Shown here piece by piece: positions 53,509-63,529 of a DNA stretch of 64,000 nucleotides. The first letter of the stretch is position 1; each line of letters starts with the position of its first letter. The DNA is from Enterococcus_D sp050529585. Lineage in GTDB: Bacteria; Bacillota; Bacilli; Lactobacillales; Enterococcaceae. The stretch spans positions 2,232,001-2,296,000 of the forward strand of contig NZ_CP172882.1 in the NCBI RefSeq assembly GCF_050529585.1. The letters run 5' to 3'. Below the pieces are notes generated by a model. It did no database searches. It saw nothing but the letters and a program-made list of their open reading frames with translations, and had not been told where the DNA came from. The position numbers and the translations under genes are program-made.

Positions 53509-55634
53509 CTTTTCTCACCTGGCTTTGGTTTTGGGCGAGGGTTCTTTTTTCTTTGTACTTGTTGATTGGTTCGCTTTGGAAAAGTGAATCTCTGTTTCAC
53601 TTGTTGAAAGGAATTGTTCTTGCTTAGTGGCTGAGTGCTTCCGTTTGGAATGACTTCTTGACTAGAAAGTTTCCGTTTGATTTCAGGATTCGAATGTACT
53701 TGTACCCTTGGTTTTAAAGACCTATTTTCTGGTAGTTCATTTTTCTGTGGTTTTATCTCCTTTTTTATCGGAACATTTTCCCTTCCTTTCTCATGACGAT
53801 TCCATGCTTCGTTCAATACTTTGCGTTTTTCATCCATTTTTGCGTCTCTTCGTTGTCGTTGTTTTTCTCGCAACTCCCCTCGATTTGCTTTTTCTTCGAA
53901 AAGCCCTCGCTTAAAGTCCTCTGGTACTTTTTTCGTCTTTTCCATGCCTTTATGAAGGCTGTATTTCAAGTTAGTTGGTGCATCGGTTACTTGATTTTTT
54001 GCTTGTTTCGCTTTGTCCTTCACGATTTCTTTTGTATCGAGTACTTTTCCAACTTTTCTACCAACTAAATTTATTCGTGATTCTTTCTTCGTGCCCACTG
54101 GTTGTTCTTGTTTTTTCAGATCAGAATTTAGCTCGTTAATGCTTCCCGCGGAATGGTTCTTTCTATTGGACACTCTATTGATTTTTGAACTACCTTTCCC
54201 TTTTGTAGAACTGGTAGCTAGTTTCCCACCAACTGCTGCACCGCCACCAAAAGCAAAAGTTCGACCCACATTTCGATTAAGTTGTCGCAATTTACGGTTC
54301 ATCAACATTTGGGGTTTTCGCATGACCCGTCTTCCCATTGACTGACTATCATTACTTTGGAGATTGAACATACTCATAATGTCACCCAATTTGAAATAGA
54401 TACCGGCAAAGGTCACAATTTGCAGAAAAGCAACCATGAAAAATGGATAGGTTGCGGAAATGTTGAAAAACATCGTGGAGATACTAAATGCAGTCGTAAT
54501 CACCAGGGTCACTCCCGCTCGCATCATAATCGTATTGAATAAGCGAATAATCGCCTTCTTTCCCAAACTTTCATAAGTCGGCAACATGGACAATAAGAAA
54601 CTGATAGGAAGAAACATCGCAAAGATTATAAAGAGAATTTGCGAAAACAACATAATCCCTGTTAAAAGAAAAACAAAGAAGGAAATCCCTATATTGAACA
54701 ACACCAAAAAGACCACGGTTCCTAAGCGGTTCATGGTCTTCGTAATACTTAGATTCGCATTGTCGTTGTCTTCAATCTCGGCTTTAACCGCTCCTTCCCG
54801 ATCCTTCCCCTTATTTTCATCAGGACTTACAGATAAAATCTTATTGGCTCGCTCTTCTCCTATTTCTTCTATATTGGAATCATCGAATTGCAATAGTAAC
54901 CAGGGTTGTTGGACTTGGATGGAAAACAAACTATCACGGATCAAATCCACACTATCTTTTCCTTGGCTTTCCGAATTAGGTACCACAATATCAGTACCGA
55001 GGCTAAGAGCCGCTTCACTGACATCTGAGCTAAAATCATTGATTTTTGTGATATAAGTAGGCGCATAGGCAATAAAGGAACCTGAAAGTAGAAAGATCAT
55101 CACAAAATTTATCACGGCCCGAACTGCTTTGGTGGTTTCTCGTTTAATCAATCCGGTGTACGCAACATAAGCTCCTAATGCCAAAATCATCAATAACAGA
55201 AATCCAAAGTAGAATCCAGAAGTTTGAAAACCATTTTCGTTTATACCAGCTAGCGTCTGGATATTCTTCCCAATACTTTCAGCCGTATCCGAAATAAAAT
55301 CCAATTTATAAGCCTCTTGAACCACATAACCCGTGGCATTCGATAAATACAAACTAACTGTCCAAATGAAATTAGTAATGGCATAAAGACCATACATCAC
55401 GCTCTTCCCTAAGCCATCGCCCCAGTTCCAAGGTAGCCAATCCCATGAACTATCCACAAAGAAATCCAACTGATAGTTACCAAGTGAATATTGGGAATAA
55501 AGATTTCCCACTTCAACTGTATCATCAACTAATCCAGTCGCCTCAGCTACCGTACCGACTAAACTCAATAGAACTGTCAGAGTGATGATGCTAATAAAAA
55601 CGATTCCCACAATCCGAAAAAGTTTCTTTTTCAT
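53505..55634 (-). CDS. Tn916 ORF15 / CD3337-EF1877-family conjugation membrane protein
   Basis: 709 aa from ATG 55634 (MKKKLFRIVG, with GAGGAG before it); the frame upstream of it lies within orf16. A signal/membrane segment is followed by a cluster of about seven membrane spans up to residue 430 and a long basic, Lys/Arg/Gln-rich cytoplasmic tail (about 450-709). It is a VirB6-like channel protein. The first 440 residues are duplicated at 35010-36334. Confidence 0.9.
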   Translation of the reverse strand: MKKKLFRIVGIVFISIITLTVLLSLVGTVAEATGLVDDTVEVGNLYSQYSLGNYQLDFFVDSSWDWLPWNWGDGLGKSVMYGLYAITNFIWTVSLYLSNATGYVVQEAYKLDFISDTAESIGKNIQTLAGINENGFQTSGFYFGFLLLMILALGAYVAYTGLIKRETTKAVRAVINFVMIFLLSGSFIAYAPTYITKINDFSSDVSEAALSLGTDIVVPNSESQGKDSVDLIRDSLFSIQVQQPWLLLQFDDSNIEEIGEERANKILSVSPDENKGKDREGAVKAEIEDNDNANLSITKTMNRLGTVVFLVLFNIGISFFVFLLTGIMLFSQILFIIFAMFLPISFLLSMLPTYESLGKKAIIRLFNTIMMRAGVTLVITTAFSISTMFFNISATYPFFMVAFLQIVTFAGIYFKLGDIMSMFNLQSNDSQSMGRRVMRKPQMLMNRKLRQLNRNVGRTFAFGGGAAVGGKLATSSTKGKGSSKINRVSNRKNHSAGSINELNSDLKKQEQPVGTKKESRINLVGRKVGKVLDTKEIVKDKAKQAKNQVTDAPTNLKYSLHKGMEKTKKVPEDFKRGLFEEKANRGELREKQRQRRDAKMDEKRKVLNEAWNRHEKGRENVPIKKEIKPQKNELPENRSLKPRVQVHSNPEIKRKLSSQEVIPNGSTQPLSKNNSFQQVKQRFTFPKRTNQQVQRKKNPRPKPKPGEKR

Positions 55635-56355
55635 CTCCTCACTCCATTCTCTCTTGAACAGGTGGACGGGTATCAAAAGCATGGAAGAGTTCTTCGAAGA
55701 CTGGATGAACTTGAACCACACCTACTCGACCATACAAATCTTGCATTAAACATTGTCCGTTTTCCAAATCTCGTAGGCGTTTTTGATTGCTTTCATCTTC
55801 TTGATCTAAGCCAAAGAATTCCAAAGTCTTCTTGATTTCATGAATATCGGTACTGCGAAAAGCAAACTTCAACCCGATATTATTTTTTAAACGTTCATCC
55901 AATAAATCGTCGCTATTTTGAGTGACGAAATAGACCCCAGCATTCATGGCCCGACCAGCACGAACAAGCTTATTCGATAACGTTTTTCCTTGAGCCACTT
56001 GAAGAAAACTCCAAGCCTCATCCAAATCGACAATTTTGAAGATTTCTCGGTTACTATGGATAAAGTCCAAGGCAAAAGTGGAAATGACGATTAGCATCGA
56101 AACACTAAGCAATTCCATCGTGGTGTATTCTTCAAAAGTGGTTTCCGCATCAGGTAACACCAGATCCGCCACTTGAATGATATTCAACTGCTTGTCTAAA
56201 CTAATCGATTGGGTAATGGAACCATCTGAGAAAAGCAAATGGGCAAAATCATAATCAGTAAAGGACTCAATATGATCTGCGATATTTTCTGCGACTGGTG
56301 TGCCATCTTTTCGAAGTTCGTTTATGACTTGTAATAACCCTCGCTGATCACTTTG
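54310..56355 (-). repeat. Duplicated conjugation segment, copy 2
   Basis: Counterpart of 35010-37055 (offset 19300). Bases 54691-55331 are identical between the copies; outside this stretch the copies differ at frequent, mostly synonymous positions. Confidence 0.9.
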
Positions 56356-58086
56356 AGTAACCGTTCGAATGGCTTTGCGCAAAACGGGAAACTTCTCCCC
56401 ATCTCGGCTAGAAATCCCTGTTAAGAAAGTCAGAATATCAATCGCCAAACTTTCGGAGTCTTTCTTTTTCTTCATAATCACATAGGGATCAAGTAACCCT
56501 TGATTTTCTGGCTTACTGGTTAAGTTGAGAATATTGATTTCATCCGAAATTTCTGGCAAAGTTTCTTTCCAGCCACCACGTTCTCCTTTTGGATCGACAA
56601 TCACAGCTTGTCCACCGAATAAAACAGCATAATAGACCAAGAGATTGTTGCTAAAGGATTTCCCGCCACCGAGTGAACCAAGGAAAGCAACTGCCAAAGC
56701 ATTGGTGACCGAACCTTTTACACCTTGTGATGCTAATGCCGGTTTCAGGTAAACATTCCGCCCTGTATCCACGTTGTAGCCAAAGTATATTCCTTCCAAT
56801 TCTCCTAGCATCTGAGTTGCCCCAAAACCAAGCCCTGCAAGAAAATCAGAAGTGACATATTGAATATAATCGTTCATATACCGCTTGCTAGAAGGCAAAA
56901 ACTCTTCATGCAAGCCCATCATATCGCCAAAGGGCCGAACTAGTTTTACATTGGTGTCATCATAAAAATCCAACACCTCATCACAGCGACGTTTTAGTTC
57001 ATCCACGGATTCCGCACTCACCCGAACCACGTAACTCAGTTTATACATGGATTCTTTCGACTGATCCAGTGTGGTTTCCAGTTCATCTACTGAGTCCAAA
57101 GCATCCAAGACATTGGAATTGGTCTCATTGTCAGATTGGTAGGCATGGTTGTCTAAATCTTTCAGTTCCTTTTTCTTGTTGCGAACGGTGGCGAGGGCTT
57201 TTTTGTTGGTGACAATTTCTACATTCATACTCGTGTCGATAGGAAACGTGAACTGTTGTTGCTGGTAATAAAACAGTTCCGAGGAAGGAAATTCCATCTC
57301 TCCTACAATCGTATTAATTGTTAAGTACGCTACATACGATTCATGATTTTCGTGTTCCATGCGTAAGTACCGCGGTTTTTCTTCAATCAAACAACGACTA
57401 GGACGCAATAAGTCGTAGCGTTTCACCAACGTTTCTGATTTCAGCTTTTTCTTTGGTAGTTGAAACTCATATTCCTCAAATGGCGTACCCTTTTCGCCAT
57501 AAATATGTTCAATTAAGTAAGTGAGATCACTAGGTGTCACTTGTCTGACTTTAAATCGTCGCGCCAGCTTACTTTCCATTAATTTCTCAAGCTTGGTATA
57601 CCGGCGAATTTCTTCATTGGACAAGGAAACAAAATCCCCCATCAAATGATGATTCACCCCGTAGACAAACTCTTGAAGCCCAGAAAAGAAAGATTTCTTG
57701 AGACTCTTTAGATTCACTTCTTCGTCTGTCGCAATCAATTTGAAACCAATAAAAAAGCGATAATCAATCTGACTATCGCCAATCATGGATATTAATGCAT
57801 CTGTCTGTAAATCAATTCGCCGTTTCGCTACTTCTTTGAGTCTACCTGTAATTTCTTTTTTCGATCGTTCTTGCGTGGCGCGAATACTACTTTCTGTGGC
57901 AATTTGTAGCGCATGGATTTTGCCTTCACGGTTTTGCGCAATCAATTGGCGAAAGTTATCATGCACTTGATACTTCTGTTCAGGTGACAAAAAGGAGTAA
58001 TTATAAGGCACTAGTTCATAGTAGGCAAAACACTCGCCTTCTTGGTTAAAAACAAGATTATTTTCAATATACTTAATCGGGTACAT
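55639..58086 (-). CDS. Tn916 ORF16 / VirB4-type conjugation ATPase
   Basis: 815 aa, the same length as Tn916 ORF16. Walker A is in AFLGSLGGGKSFSNN (about residue 470), Walker B in FKIVDLDEAWSF (about 690) and the sensor region in VYFVTQNSDDLLDERL. It powers assembly of and transfer through the mating channel. It overlaps orf17 upstream by 14 bases and its stop overlaps the orf15 ribosome-binding site, so translation is coupled. Confidence 0.95.
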   Translation of the reverse strand: MYPIKYIENNLVFNQEGECFAYYELVPYNYSFLSPEQKYQVHDNFRQLIAQNREGKIHALQIATESSIRATQERSKKEITGRLKEVAKRRIDLQTDALISMIGDSQIDYRFFIGFKLIATDEEVNLKSLKKSFFSGLQEFVYGVNHHLMGDFVSLSNEEIRRYTKLEKLMESKLARRFKVRQVTPSDLTYLIEHIYGEKGTPFEEYEFQLPKKKLKSETLVKRYDLLRPSRCLIEEKPRYLRMEHENHESYVAYLTINTIVGEMEFPSSELFYYQQQQFTFPIDTSMNVEIVTNKKALATVRNKKKELKDLDNHAYQSDNETNSNVLDALDSVDELETTLDQSKESMYKLSYVVRVSAESVDELKRRCDEVLDFYDDTNVKLVRPFGDMMGLHEEFLPSSKRYMNDYIQYVTSDFLAGLGFGATQMLGELEGIYFGYNVDTGRNVYLKPALASQGVKGSVTNALAVAFLGSLGGGKSFSNNLLVYYAVLFGGQAVIVDPKGERGGWKETLPEISDEINILNLTSKPENQGLLDPYVIMKKKKDSESLAIDILTFLTGISSRDGEKFPVLRKAIRTVTQSDQRGLLQVINELRKDGTPVAENIADHIESFTDYDFAHLLFSDGSITQSISLDKQLNIIQVADLVLPDAETTFEEYTTMELLSVSMLIVISTFALDFIHSNREIFKIVDLDEAWSFLQVAQGKTLSNKLVRAGRAMNAGVYFVTQNSDDLLDERLKNNIGLKFAFRSTDIHEIKKTLEFFGLDQEDESNQKRLRDLENGQCLMQDLYGRVGVVQVHPVFEELFHAFDTRPPVQERME

Positions 58087-58462
58087 AATTCACACTCCTC
58101 ACTAAAGTGACAGGTTCATCCCATCGTTTTTTCTGTTCTTTGACTTTCTTTCCCGCAAAAGTGACCTTAAAACGCAAGTGATAGCTAATAAAGGATCGTA
58201 GAAATCCCAATGGTTTCTTGCCGTCAAAGGTCTTTTGCGACATAAACCACGTGACTGCCACCGGTAGGCCCAAGTATTTTAAAAAAGCCCCCTCTATCAT
58301 GGATAGCGGAGGCACATGAGCAAATACGATGACAAACAGCAAGGACAAAACAAACCAAGCCATTTGATTAAAGGTCACAGGAAAAGGCAGCTGAAAGTCA
58401 TTGATTGCGTAAATGACTTTTTCAACTGCCCAAATACTGGTATAGCTTTTTATTTTTTTCAT
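58073..58462 (-). CDS. Tn916 ORF17 / TcpE-family membrane protein
   Basis: 129 aa from ATG 58462 (MKKIKSYTSIWAVEKVIYAI), with AAAGGGGAAA before it. Two membrane segments (about residues 32-50 and 55-75) and a basic C-terminal tail. TcpE-type proteins are essential channel components in related plasmids. It is the last conjugation gene in the window; the orf18-orf24 part would lie further right, beyond the inserted genes. Confidence 0.88.
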   Translation of the reverse strand: MKKIKSYTSIWAVEKVIYAINDFQLPFPVTFNQMAWFVLSLLFVIVFAHVPPLSMIEGAFLKYLGLPVAVTWFMSQKTFDGKKPLGFLRSFISYHLRFKVTFAGKKVKEQKKRWDEPVTLVRSVNYVPD

Positions 58463-58495
58463 AGTTTCCCCTTTCAAAAAGCAGGTAGAATTTTT

Positions 58496-58852
58496 CTACC
58501 TGCTCATCATCATCTCATAATGATCCAATTGTCCAAGTTTCTCAAAAACCTGTTTGAAAACTTCTTTATATCTTTGAATACTGTCAGAATCAAATTGAAT
58601 TACAAAGTCATCATTAACATAATGAGAACCATCGTTAATAACTGAAATTAATGCATTACAAACTATCTTATCTTCTCCTTCAAACTCATCAATACATTTT
58701 TCATAATTTTTGCCACCAAGTAATTGAAAATAATGTTCTAAAACTCTTCGCATACTATTAAAGCAAGTTGCAGAAGAATTGTTGTAATGCTCATCGTATT
58801 CCCTCCTTTTAACTATAAAAAAATATATATAACAATGTAATACAATTGTCAA
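58496..58852 (-). pseudogene. C-terminal end of a split AAA_13-type ATPase (RloC/PrrC-like)
   Basis: The segment FNSMRRVLEHYFQLLGG ... ALISVINDGSHYVNDDF ... YKEVFKQVFEKLGQLDHYEMMM is the usual C-terminus of AAA_13 ATPases, a family that includes RloC-like anticodon nucleases. No N-terminal part is attached and the frame upstream is AT-rich non-coding DNA. The matching middle part of the gene is at 63530-64000. The gene lay directly before orf17, where Tn916 carries orf18 (ardA). Inactive as it stands. Confidence 0.7.
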
Positions 58853-59520
58853 ACTTTCAAGTTAAAAGTAACTTAATTAAAAATAAAAATCCTAAACAAG
58901 TGAAACAATGCCAACATTTTACGTACTTTATTTGATATCAAATCTCTACCTATTATTTGACTAATAATTTAATGGTACAAGTTAATTAGACTAAAAATAG
59001 AAAATATAGAATCGGTAAAATAGTTATCCGTCTATATTTTCTATTTTTCTTTATTTTTATTGGCTATACACGAAAATACTTTTTTAATGGTGGTTTATCG
59101 GCGATCAGGTAATCAGATACGATATCATTATTAAACCATTTGCACTGAATAATTTTTTAAAATATAATTGAATTTTTAATTAACTGGATTATTCAGAGTA
59201 ATCTTCGTTTTAATTCGGAAATATACGAAAGAGACTATAATTCAATGAAATTAAAATTATGGTAGATTATTGTTATCCTTTTATTATCTAAAAATGCTTC
59301 CCATACTTTTTAGTATACATGCCTCCATACTTTCCATACCCTAAATTTTTATTCTCAAACTACTCACAATAGTATTAATTAGTTAGCAATTTAAAATCCC
59401 TGATACATTTAAAAATATCAGGAAAAACATAGTCTTTTCAATGTCCACTTATGACTATTAAAAAGACAATATGAACGCTATTAATGGCTCCAAATCATGA
59501 ATTATTGTGTTATGAGAAGC
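58853..59520. other. Gene-free AT-rich stretch
   Basis: About 670 bases with no credible frame. It holds the long inverted repeat at 58993-59048. It is part of the inserted segment that splits the AAA_13 gene and may include its left end. Confidence 0.6.
58993..59048. terminator. Long inverted repeat, bidirectional terminator-like
   Basis: Perfect 18-bp arms AAAAATAGAAAATATAGA and complement around a 20-base loop, T-rich on one side of each strand. It could stop transcription from the cellobiose cargo towards the conjugation genes. Confidence 0.6.
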
Positions 59521-60813
59521 TTAAACTTCATTTTGTGCTAAAGTCAAATCGACTTTCTTAATAAATGGATAGTAAATAACAACCGACACTATTATGATGA
59601 CAAATTGCCATAACGCAACCCGCCAGCCTCCAATCAAGAAGCCTGAGATAACTGGTGGTGTGGTCCAAGGTACCATTACACCTGTAAATAAGGGAAGGAT
59701 CCCCAAGGACATAAGGATATAACTAGAAGCCCCTACCAAAATAGGAACCAAAATAAAAGGTAGCAACAAGTAAAGATTCATCACAATAGGTACTCCGAAA
59801 ATAATCGGCTCATTTATGTTAAACAAATTAGGAATGAAGGCTAACTTGCCCAGCTCTTTCAATTGTTTAGATTTTGCAAAAAATGTGATAAAAAGAACTA
59901 AACCAATTACAATACCGGCACCAGTCATACATAGAAAATTATCCCAAAATTGTTGTGTGAAGATATGTCCTCCATTAGCAATTGATAACTCTTTTCCCGA
60001 ATCAATAATTGCTTGGTTATCTGCCATATTTGATTGCAAAATAGGTGCTAATATAGCTCCGCAAATATTTCCTCCGTGAACACCAACCCACCATAACAAT
60101 GACATAATCATTGCCATAATTACAACTCCCCAGAAGGAATCGGTAATCCCTTGTAATGGCGTTTGAACCATTTTGTAAATAAACTCTGCGAAAGAAGAAT
60201 TAGTGACAAAATGGAAGATTGCAAATAGTACCCCTGTAATTGTTAAGGTGATTCCAGCAGGAACTAAAGCCGCAAAAGAATTAGCTACTCCCTGTGGTAC
60301 ACCATCGGGCATCTTGATTCGAAGATTTTTTTTCATGCAGAAACTATATAACCAGCCTACTCCGATACCAATCAAAATAGCACAAATCATTCCTTTTCCT
60401 GATGTCCAATCTTTCGAGATCACATTAATTGCCAATTTACCATCTTCTGTTGACACAGAAGATGGTATCAGTAAAATAAAAGCCGATAACGCGGTAAGAC
60501 TTCCAGCAAGTGCTGCTGGGATCCCCTCATTTTTAATATAAGTATAAGAAATACCTATTACAGCAAAGAAAGCCATTAAATTAAAGGAAGATTGGAAAAT
60601 CTGTGAAAAAACTATACCCAATCCACTGCTATTAACCCAATCTGCCACTATCGGAATCGGAATATTAGCTAAGAGCAAGAAAATTGAACCCACAATTAGA
60701 AAAGGCATCGTATACATCATACCATCTTTTAATGCCCTAATTGCTTTTGTATTAGTAAATTTCAAAACTGCAGGTATCACTTTTTCATTTATTAATTTTC
60801 CCAATTTGTACAC
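59521..60813 (-). CDS. PTS cellobiose-type EIIC permease
   Basis: 430 aa, lactose/cellobiose family EIIC with about ten spans. Signatures are IKMPDGVPQGVANSFAALVP and FNINEPIIFGVPIVMN. It lacks adjacent EIIA and EIIB genes, so it depends on subunits elsewhere. It is the last gene of the third cargo, 24 bases after the glucosidase gene. It resembles the chromosomal EIIC at 7105 in family only. Confidence 0.93.
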   Translation of the reverse strand: MYKLGKLINEKVIPAVLKFTNTKAIRALKDGMMYTMPFLIVGSIFLLLANIPIPIVADWVNSSGLGIVFSQIFQSSFNLMAFFAVIGISYTYIKNEGIPAALAGSLTALSAFILLIPSSVSTEDGKLAINVISKDWTSGKGMICAILIGIGVGWLYSFCMKKNLRIKMPDGVPQGVANSFAALVPAGITLTITGVLFAIFHFVTNSSFAEFIYKMVQTPLQGITDSFWGVVIMAMIMSLLWWVGVHGGNICGAILAPILQSNMADNQAIIDSGKELSIANGGHIFTQQFWDNFLCMTGAGIVIGLVLFITFFAKSKQLKELGKLAFIPNLFNINEPIIFGVPIVMNLYLLLPFILVPILVGASSYILMSLGILPLFTGVMVPWTTPPVISGFLIGGWRVALWQFVIIIVSVVIYYPFIKKVDLTLAQNEV

Positions 60814-60837
60814 CTCTTTTTCATTTTCAACCCAAAA

Positions 60838-62247
60838 TTAATCTTTTAAACACTCTCCGTTTGAATCTATTACATCCTTATACCAGTAAAATGACGCTTT
60901 CTTATAACGTTTTCCTGTTCCGATACCCCCATCTTTCAAATCGACATAGATAAACCCATACCTTTTTGCATATTCACCAGTTGAAGCAGCTACAATATCA
61001 ATAGCTGCCCAAGGTGTGTACCCTATTACGTCAACTCCATCAATTTCGATGGCCTTTATCATTTGTCGGACATGATTTTGTAAATATTCAATTCGATAAT
61101 TATCTTCTATTTGACCATCTTGGAGTTTATCATAAGCACCAAATCCATTTTCGACAATAAACATCGGCAAGCCATATCGTTCATAGACTTCATTTAGAAT
61201 AACCCTTAAACCGATAGGATCAATAGCCCATCCCCAATCACTTTTAGGAACATTGGGATTTGGTAATTCGATAAAATCATGCTGTTTATCAAACTTTGCA
61301 GTTGTAGATTTATAGTAGCTAAATCCGATAAAATCAACAATCCCCTCTTTAATGAGCGCTAAATCTTCATCGGTAATATCCAATTTAAAAGCTTTCCGTT
61401 CCCATAATTTTATAGTGTAAGACGGATAATCTCCTCTTACATGAAGGTCACTAAAGAAATATCGTCGATCCATAGCTTTCACTGCCGCCATAACATCTTC
61501 AGGCTTACTTGAATGTGGATAGATCGGTCCAAAGTGAAGCATACATCCAACTTGAAAATCAGGATCAATTTTCTTTGCATCAATCACAGCTTGAGCGCTA
61601 GCTACAAATTGATAGTGGCTAATTTGATACATAGTTTCCTCAGCATTCTCTTCGCTACTATATAAAACACCACCACCAGTCCATGCATTAAAAGGATTAT
61701 CAATATCAATCAAATTGTTAATTTCGTTGAAAGTCATCCAATATTTTACTTTTCCTTTATATCTTTCAAAGCAAGTGTTTGCATATCTTCGAAAAAACTC
61801 AATCATCTTACGATTACGCCAACCTCCATAATTTTTTGATAGATGTAACGGCATTTCGAAATGAGATAGAGTCACAACAGGTTGAATCCCGTATTTTAAA
61901 CATTCATCAAATACACGATCATAATAAGCTAATCCAGCTTCATTAGGTTCTAATTCGTCACCATTAGGAAAAATTCGAGTCCACGCAATACTTAAGCGAA
62001 AACATTTGAATCTAGCTTCCGCAAACAGCTTAATGTCTTCTTCATAATGATGATAAAAATCTATGGCATCATGATTTGGATAATATAAATTTGGAAGAAC
62101 CGAATCTGTAATTTCTCGCGGTTGTGTTACATTTCCTGAAGACATCACATCTGTTACACTTATCCCTTTTCCGTCAATATTCCAGGCACCTTCATACTGG
62201 TTAGCAGCTACTGCCCCGCCCCATAAAAAATCTTTTTTTAACATCAT
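60838..62247 (-). CDS. 6-phospho-beta-glucosidase (GH1)
   Basis: 469 aa. LWGGAVAANQYEGAW opens the barrel; acid/base Glu in YWMTFNEINNL and nucleophile Glu in FIVENGFGAYD; YTPWAAIDIVAASTGEYAKRYGFI near the end binds the phosphorylated sugar. It cleaves phosphorylated cellobiose or aryl-beta-glucosides imported by the downstream EIIC. It starts four bases after the RpiR gene stop. Confidence 0.94.
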   Translation of the reverse strand: MMLKKDFLWGGAVAANQYEGAWNIDGKGISVTDVMSSGNVTQPREITDSVLPNLYYPNHDAIDFYHHYEEDIKLFAEARFKCFRLSIAWTRIFPNGDELEPNEAGLAYYDRVFDECLKYGIQPVVTLSHFEMPLHLSKNYGGWRNRKMIEFFRRYANTCFERYKGKVKYWMTFNEINNLIDIDNPFNAWTGGGVLYSSEENAEETMYQISHYQFVASAQAVIDAKKIDPDFQVGCMLHFGPIYPHSSKPEDVMAAVKAMDRRYFFSDLHVRGDYPSYTIKLWERKAFKLDITDEDLALIKEGIVDFIGFSYYKSTTAKFDKQHDFIELPNPNVPKSDWGWAIDPIGLRVILNEVYERYGLPMFIVENGFGAYDKLQDGQIEDNYRIEYLQNHVRQMIKAIEIDGVDVIGYTPWAAIDIVAASTGEYAKRYGFIYVDLKDGGIGTGKRYKKASFYWYKDVIDSNGECLKD

Positions 62248-62250
62248 TAA

Positions 62251-63096
62251 TCAATCCTTACTCTTTTCTTTTTCAACTAATTCTGTAATACTTTCAATTT
62301 CATCATAATTTTGAAGTAACTTAACTGATGTCAATATATCGAAAACATATTGTAAACTTGCTAGATAAACAAAATTACTCAGTTCAATAGAGTTTTTGGT
62401 TGTCATTATGACAATCGTCTCGTCACAGATTCGACTAATTTCACGATTACGGCTGTCACAAATTACTAGTAACTGATATTCATCACTCGCTAATTGTTTA
62501 GCAATCTCATACATATGTCTATTTTTCCCTGTATGAGTCAGTATAATTCCTAATGATCTTTGCCTATTTCTTCTCTTTACAAATTTTGAATTCATGGGAT
62601 TCAGTGCATTATAAGCACACGCATCAACGCCAATTTCTTGAAGATTTAATTGAAAAATCTTAGCCAGTTCAAAATTTAACCCTTCACCATAAATTTCAAT
62701 ACGTCGAGCATTTCTGACTAAACGACGAATGTTTTGCAGTTGATCTTTTTCTATAAGATTTTTTGTATAACCAATCGAGCGTTTATGAATTGATTCAATT
62801 TTTTTCAAAATCATCGACATATCATCTTCACGTTGTAAATTCTGAACATCTAAGTCGCCATCTAATTCTAAAATATTAGGTAATTCTGAGGCATACATCA
62901 TTTTGAATTCTGAATAACCACTGACTCCTGCTTTTTTACAAAGTCTAAAAACAGTTGCAGGACTTGTGTAACTTACTTGTGCTAACTCTTTAATGTTCAT
63001 CTTTAATATATCTTTGGGGTGAGCTAGCAAATACTCTACCAAATGTTTCTCTTGCGGTGTCAAATTATCGATGTTTTGTATTTTGTCCAGTAACAC
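62251..63096 (-). CDS. RpiR-family regulator of the beta-glucoside cargo
   Basis: 281 aa. N-terminal helix-turn-helix (MNIKELAQVSYTSPATVFRLCKKAGVSGYSEFK) and a C-terminal SIS sugar-phosphate domain (about 120-265, IEIYGEGLNFELA, LGIILTHTGKNRH). First gene of the operon; it likely senses the phosphorylated sugar and controls its own operon. GAAGGAGAG precedes ATG 63096. Confidence 0.92.
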   Translation of the reverse strand: MLLDKIQNIDNLTPQEKHLVEYLLAHPKDILKMNIKELAQVSYTSPATVFRLCKKAGVSGYSEFKMMYASELPNILELDGDLDVQNLQREDDMSMILKKIESIHKRSIGYTKNLIEKDQLQNIRRLVRNARRIEIYGEGLNFELAKIFQLNLQEIGVDACAYNALNPMNSKFVKRRNRQRSLGIILTHTGKNRHMYEIAKQLASDEYQLLVICDSRNREISRICDETIVIMTTKNSIELSNFVYLASLQYVFDILTSVKLLQNYDEIESITELVEKEKSKD

Positions 63097-63529
63097 TTTT
63101 CTCTCTCCTTCGGCCGAAATAGGGAAATACTACTGATCTGTTTCTATCTTAAAGCCTTATATATCGAAGAACAATAGATACAAAGTAATTAGAAAACCGT
63201 TTTCATAAATAACTTCAGTTTTCTTCTTAATTGAAAAAAAATTTCAAACTTTGGATTTTTATCAATATTCACTCTTCTATCCCTGCAACTATATTGCATT
63301 TTAAACATACATCTCTAACTTCTAACGATAATATTCTGTATATTTTAAATTTGAAATTATATCAAAATATGACTATCAATCGTCAAAAATTGTCATATTG
63401 TCGCCTAGACTTATTATCAATAGAAAAAAGTCGCGTAAGAGTAATCATGTTGTCTTTTAGTCGTAAGGGTTAAATTGTATATTAAATAGTGAAGAATCTA
63501 TATCCATGTAAAAGATTAAAATAATTGAG
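63097..63529. other. Promoter region of the third cargo, no gene
   Basis: About 430 AT-rich bases between the RpiR gene and the AAA_13 remnant. The short plus-strand frame at 63231 has no ribosome-binding site and is not called. The right end of the inserted segment should lie near 63570. Confidence 0.55.

Noticed and set aside
54586..55056. 156-aa plus-strand ORF, present also at 35286-35756
   Set aside because: It is the antisense shadow of orf15. Both copies persist only because orf15 itself is duplicated, and there is no ribosome-binding site.
63231..63473. 80-aa plus-strand ORF
   Set aside because: AT-rich region with no ribosome-binding site and no recognisable features; it overlaps the RpiR upstream region.
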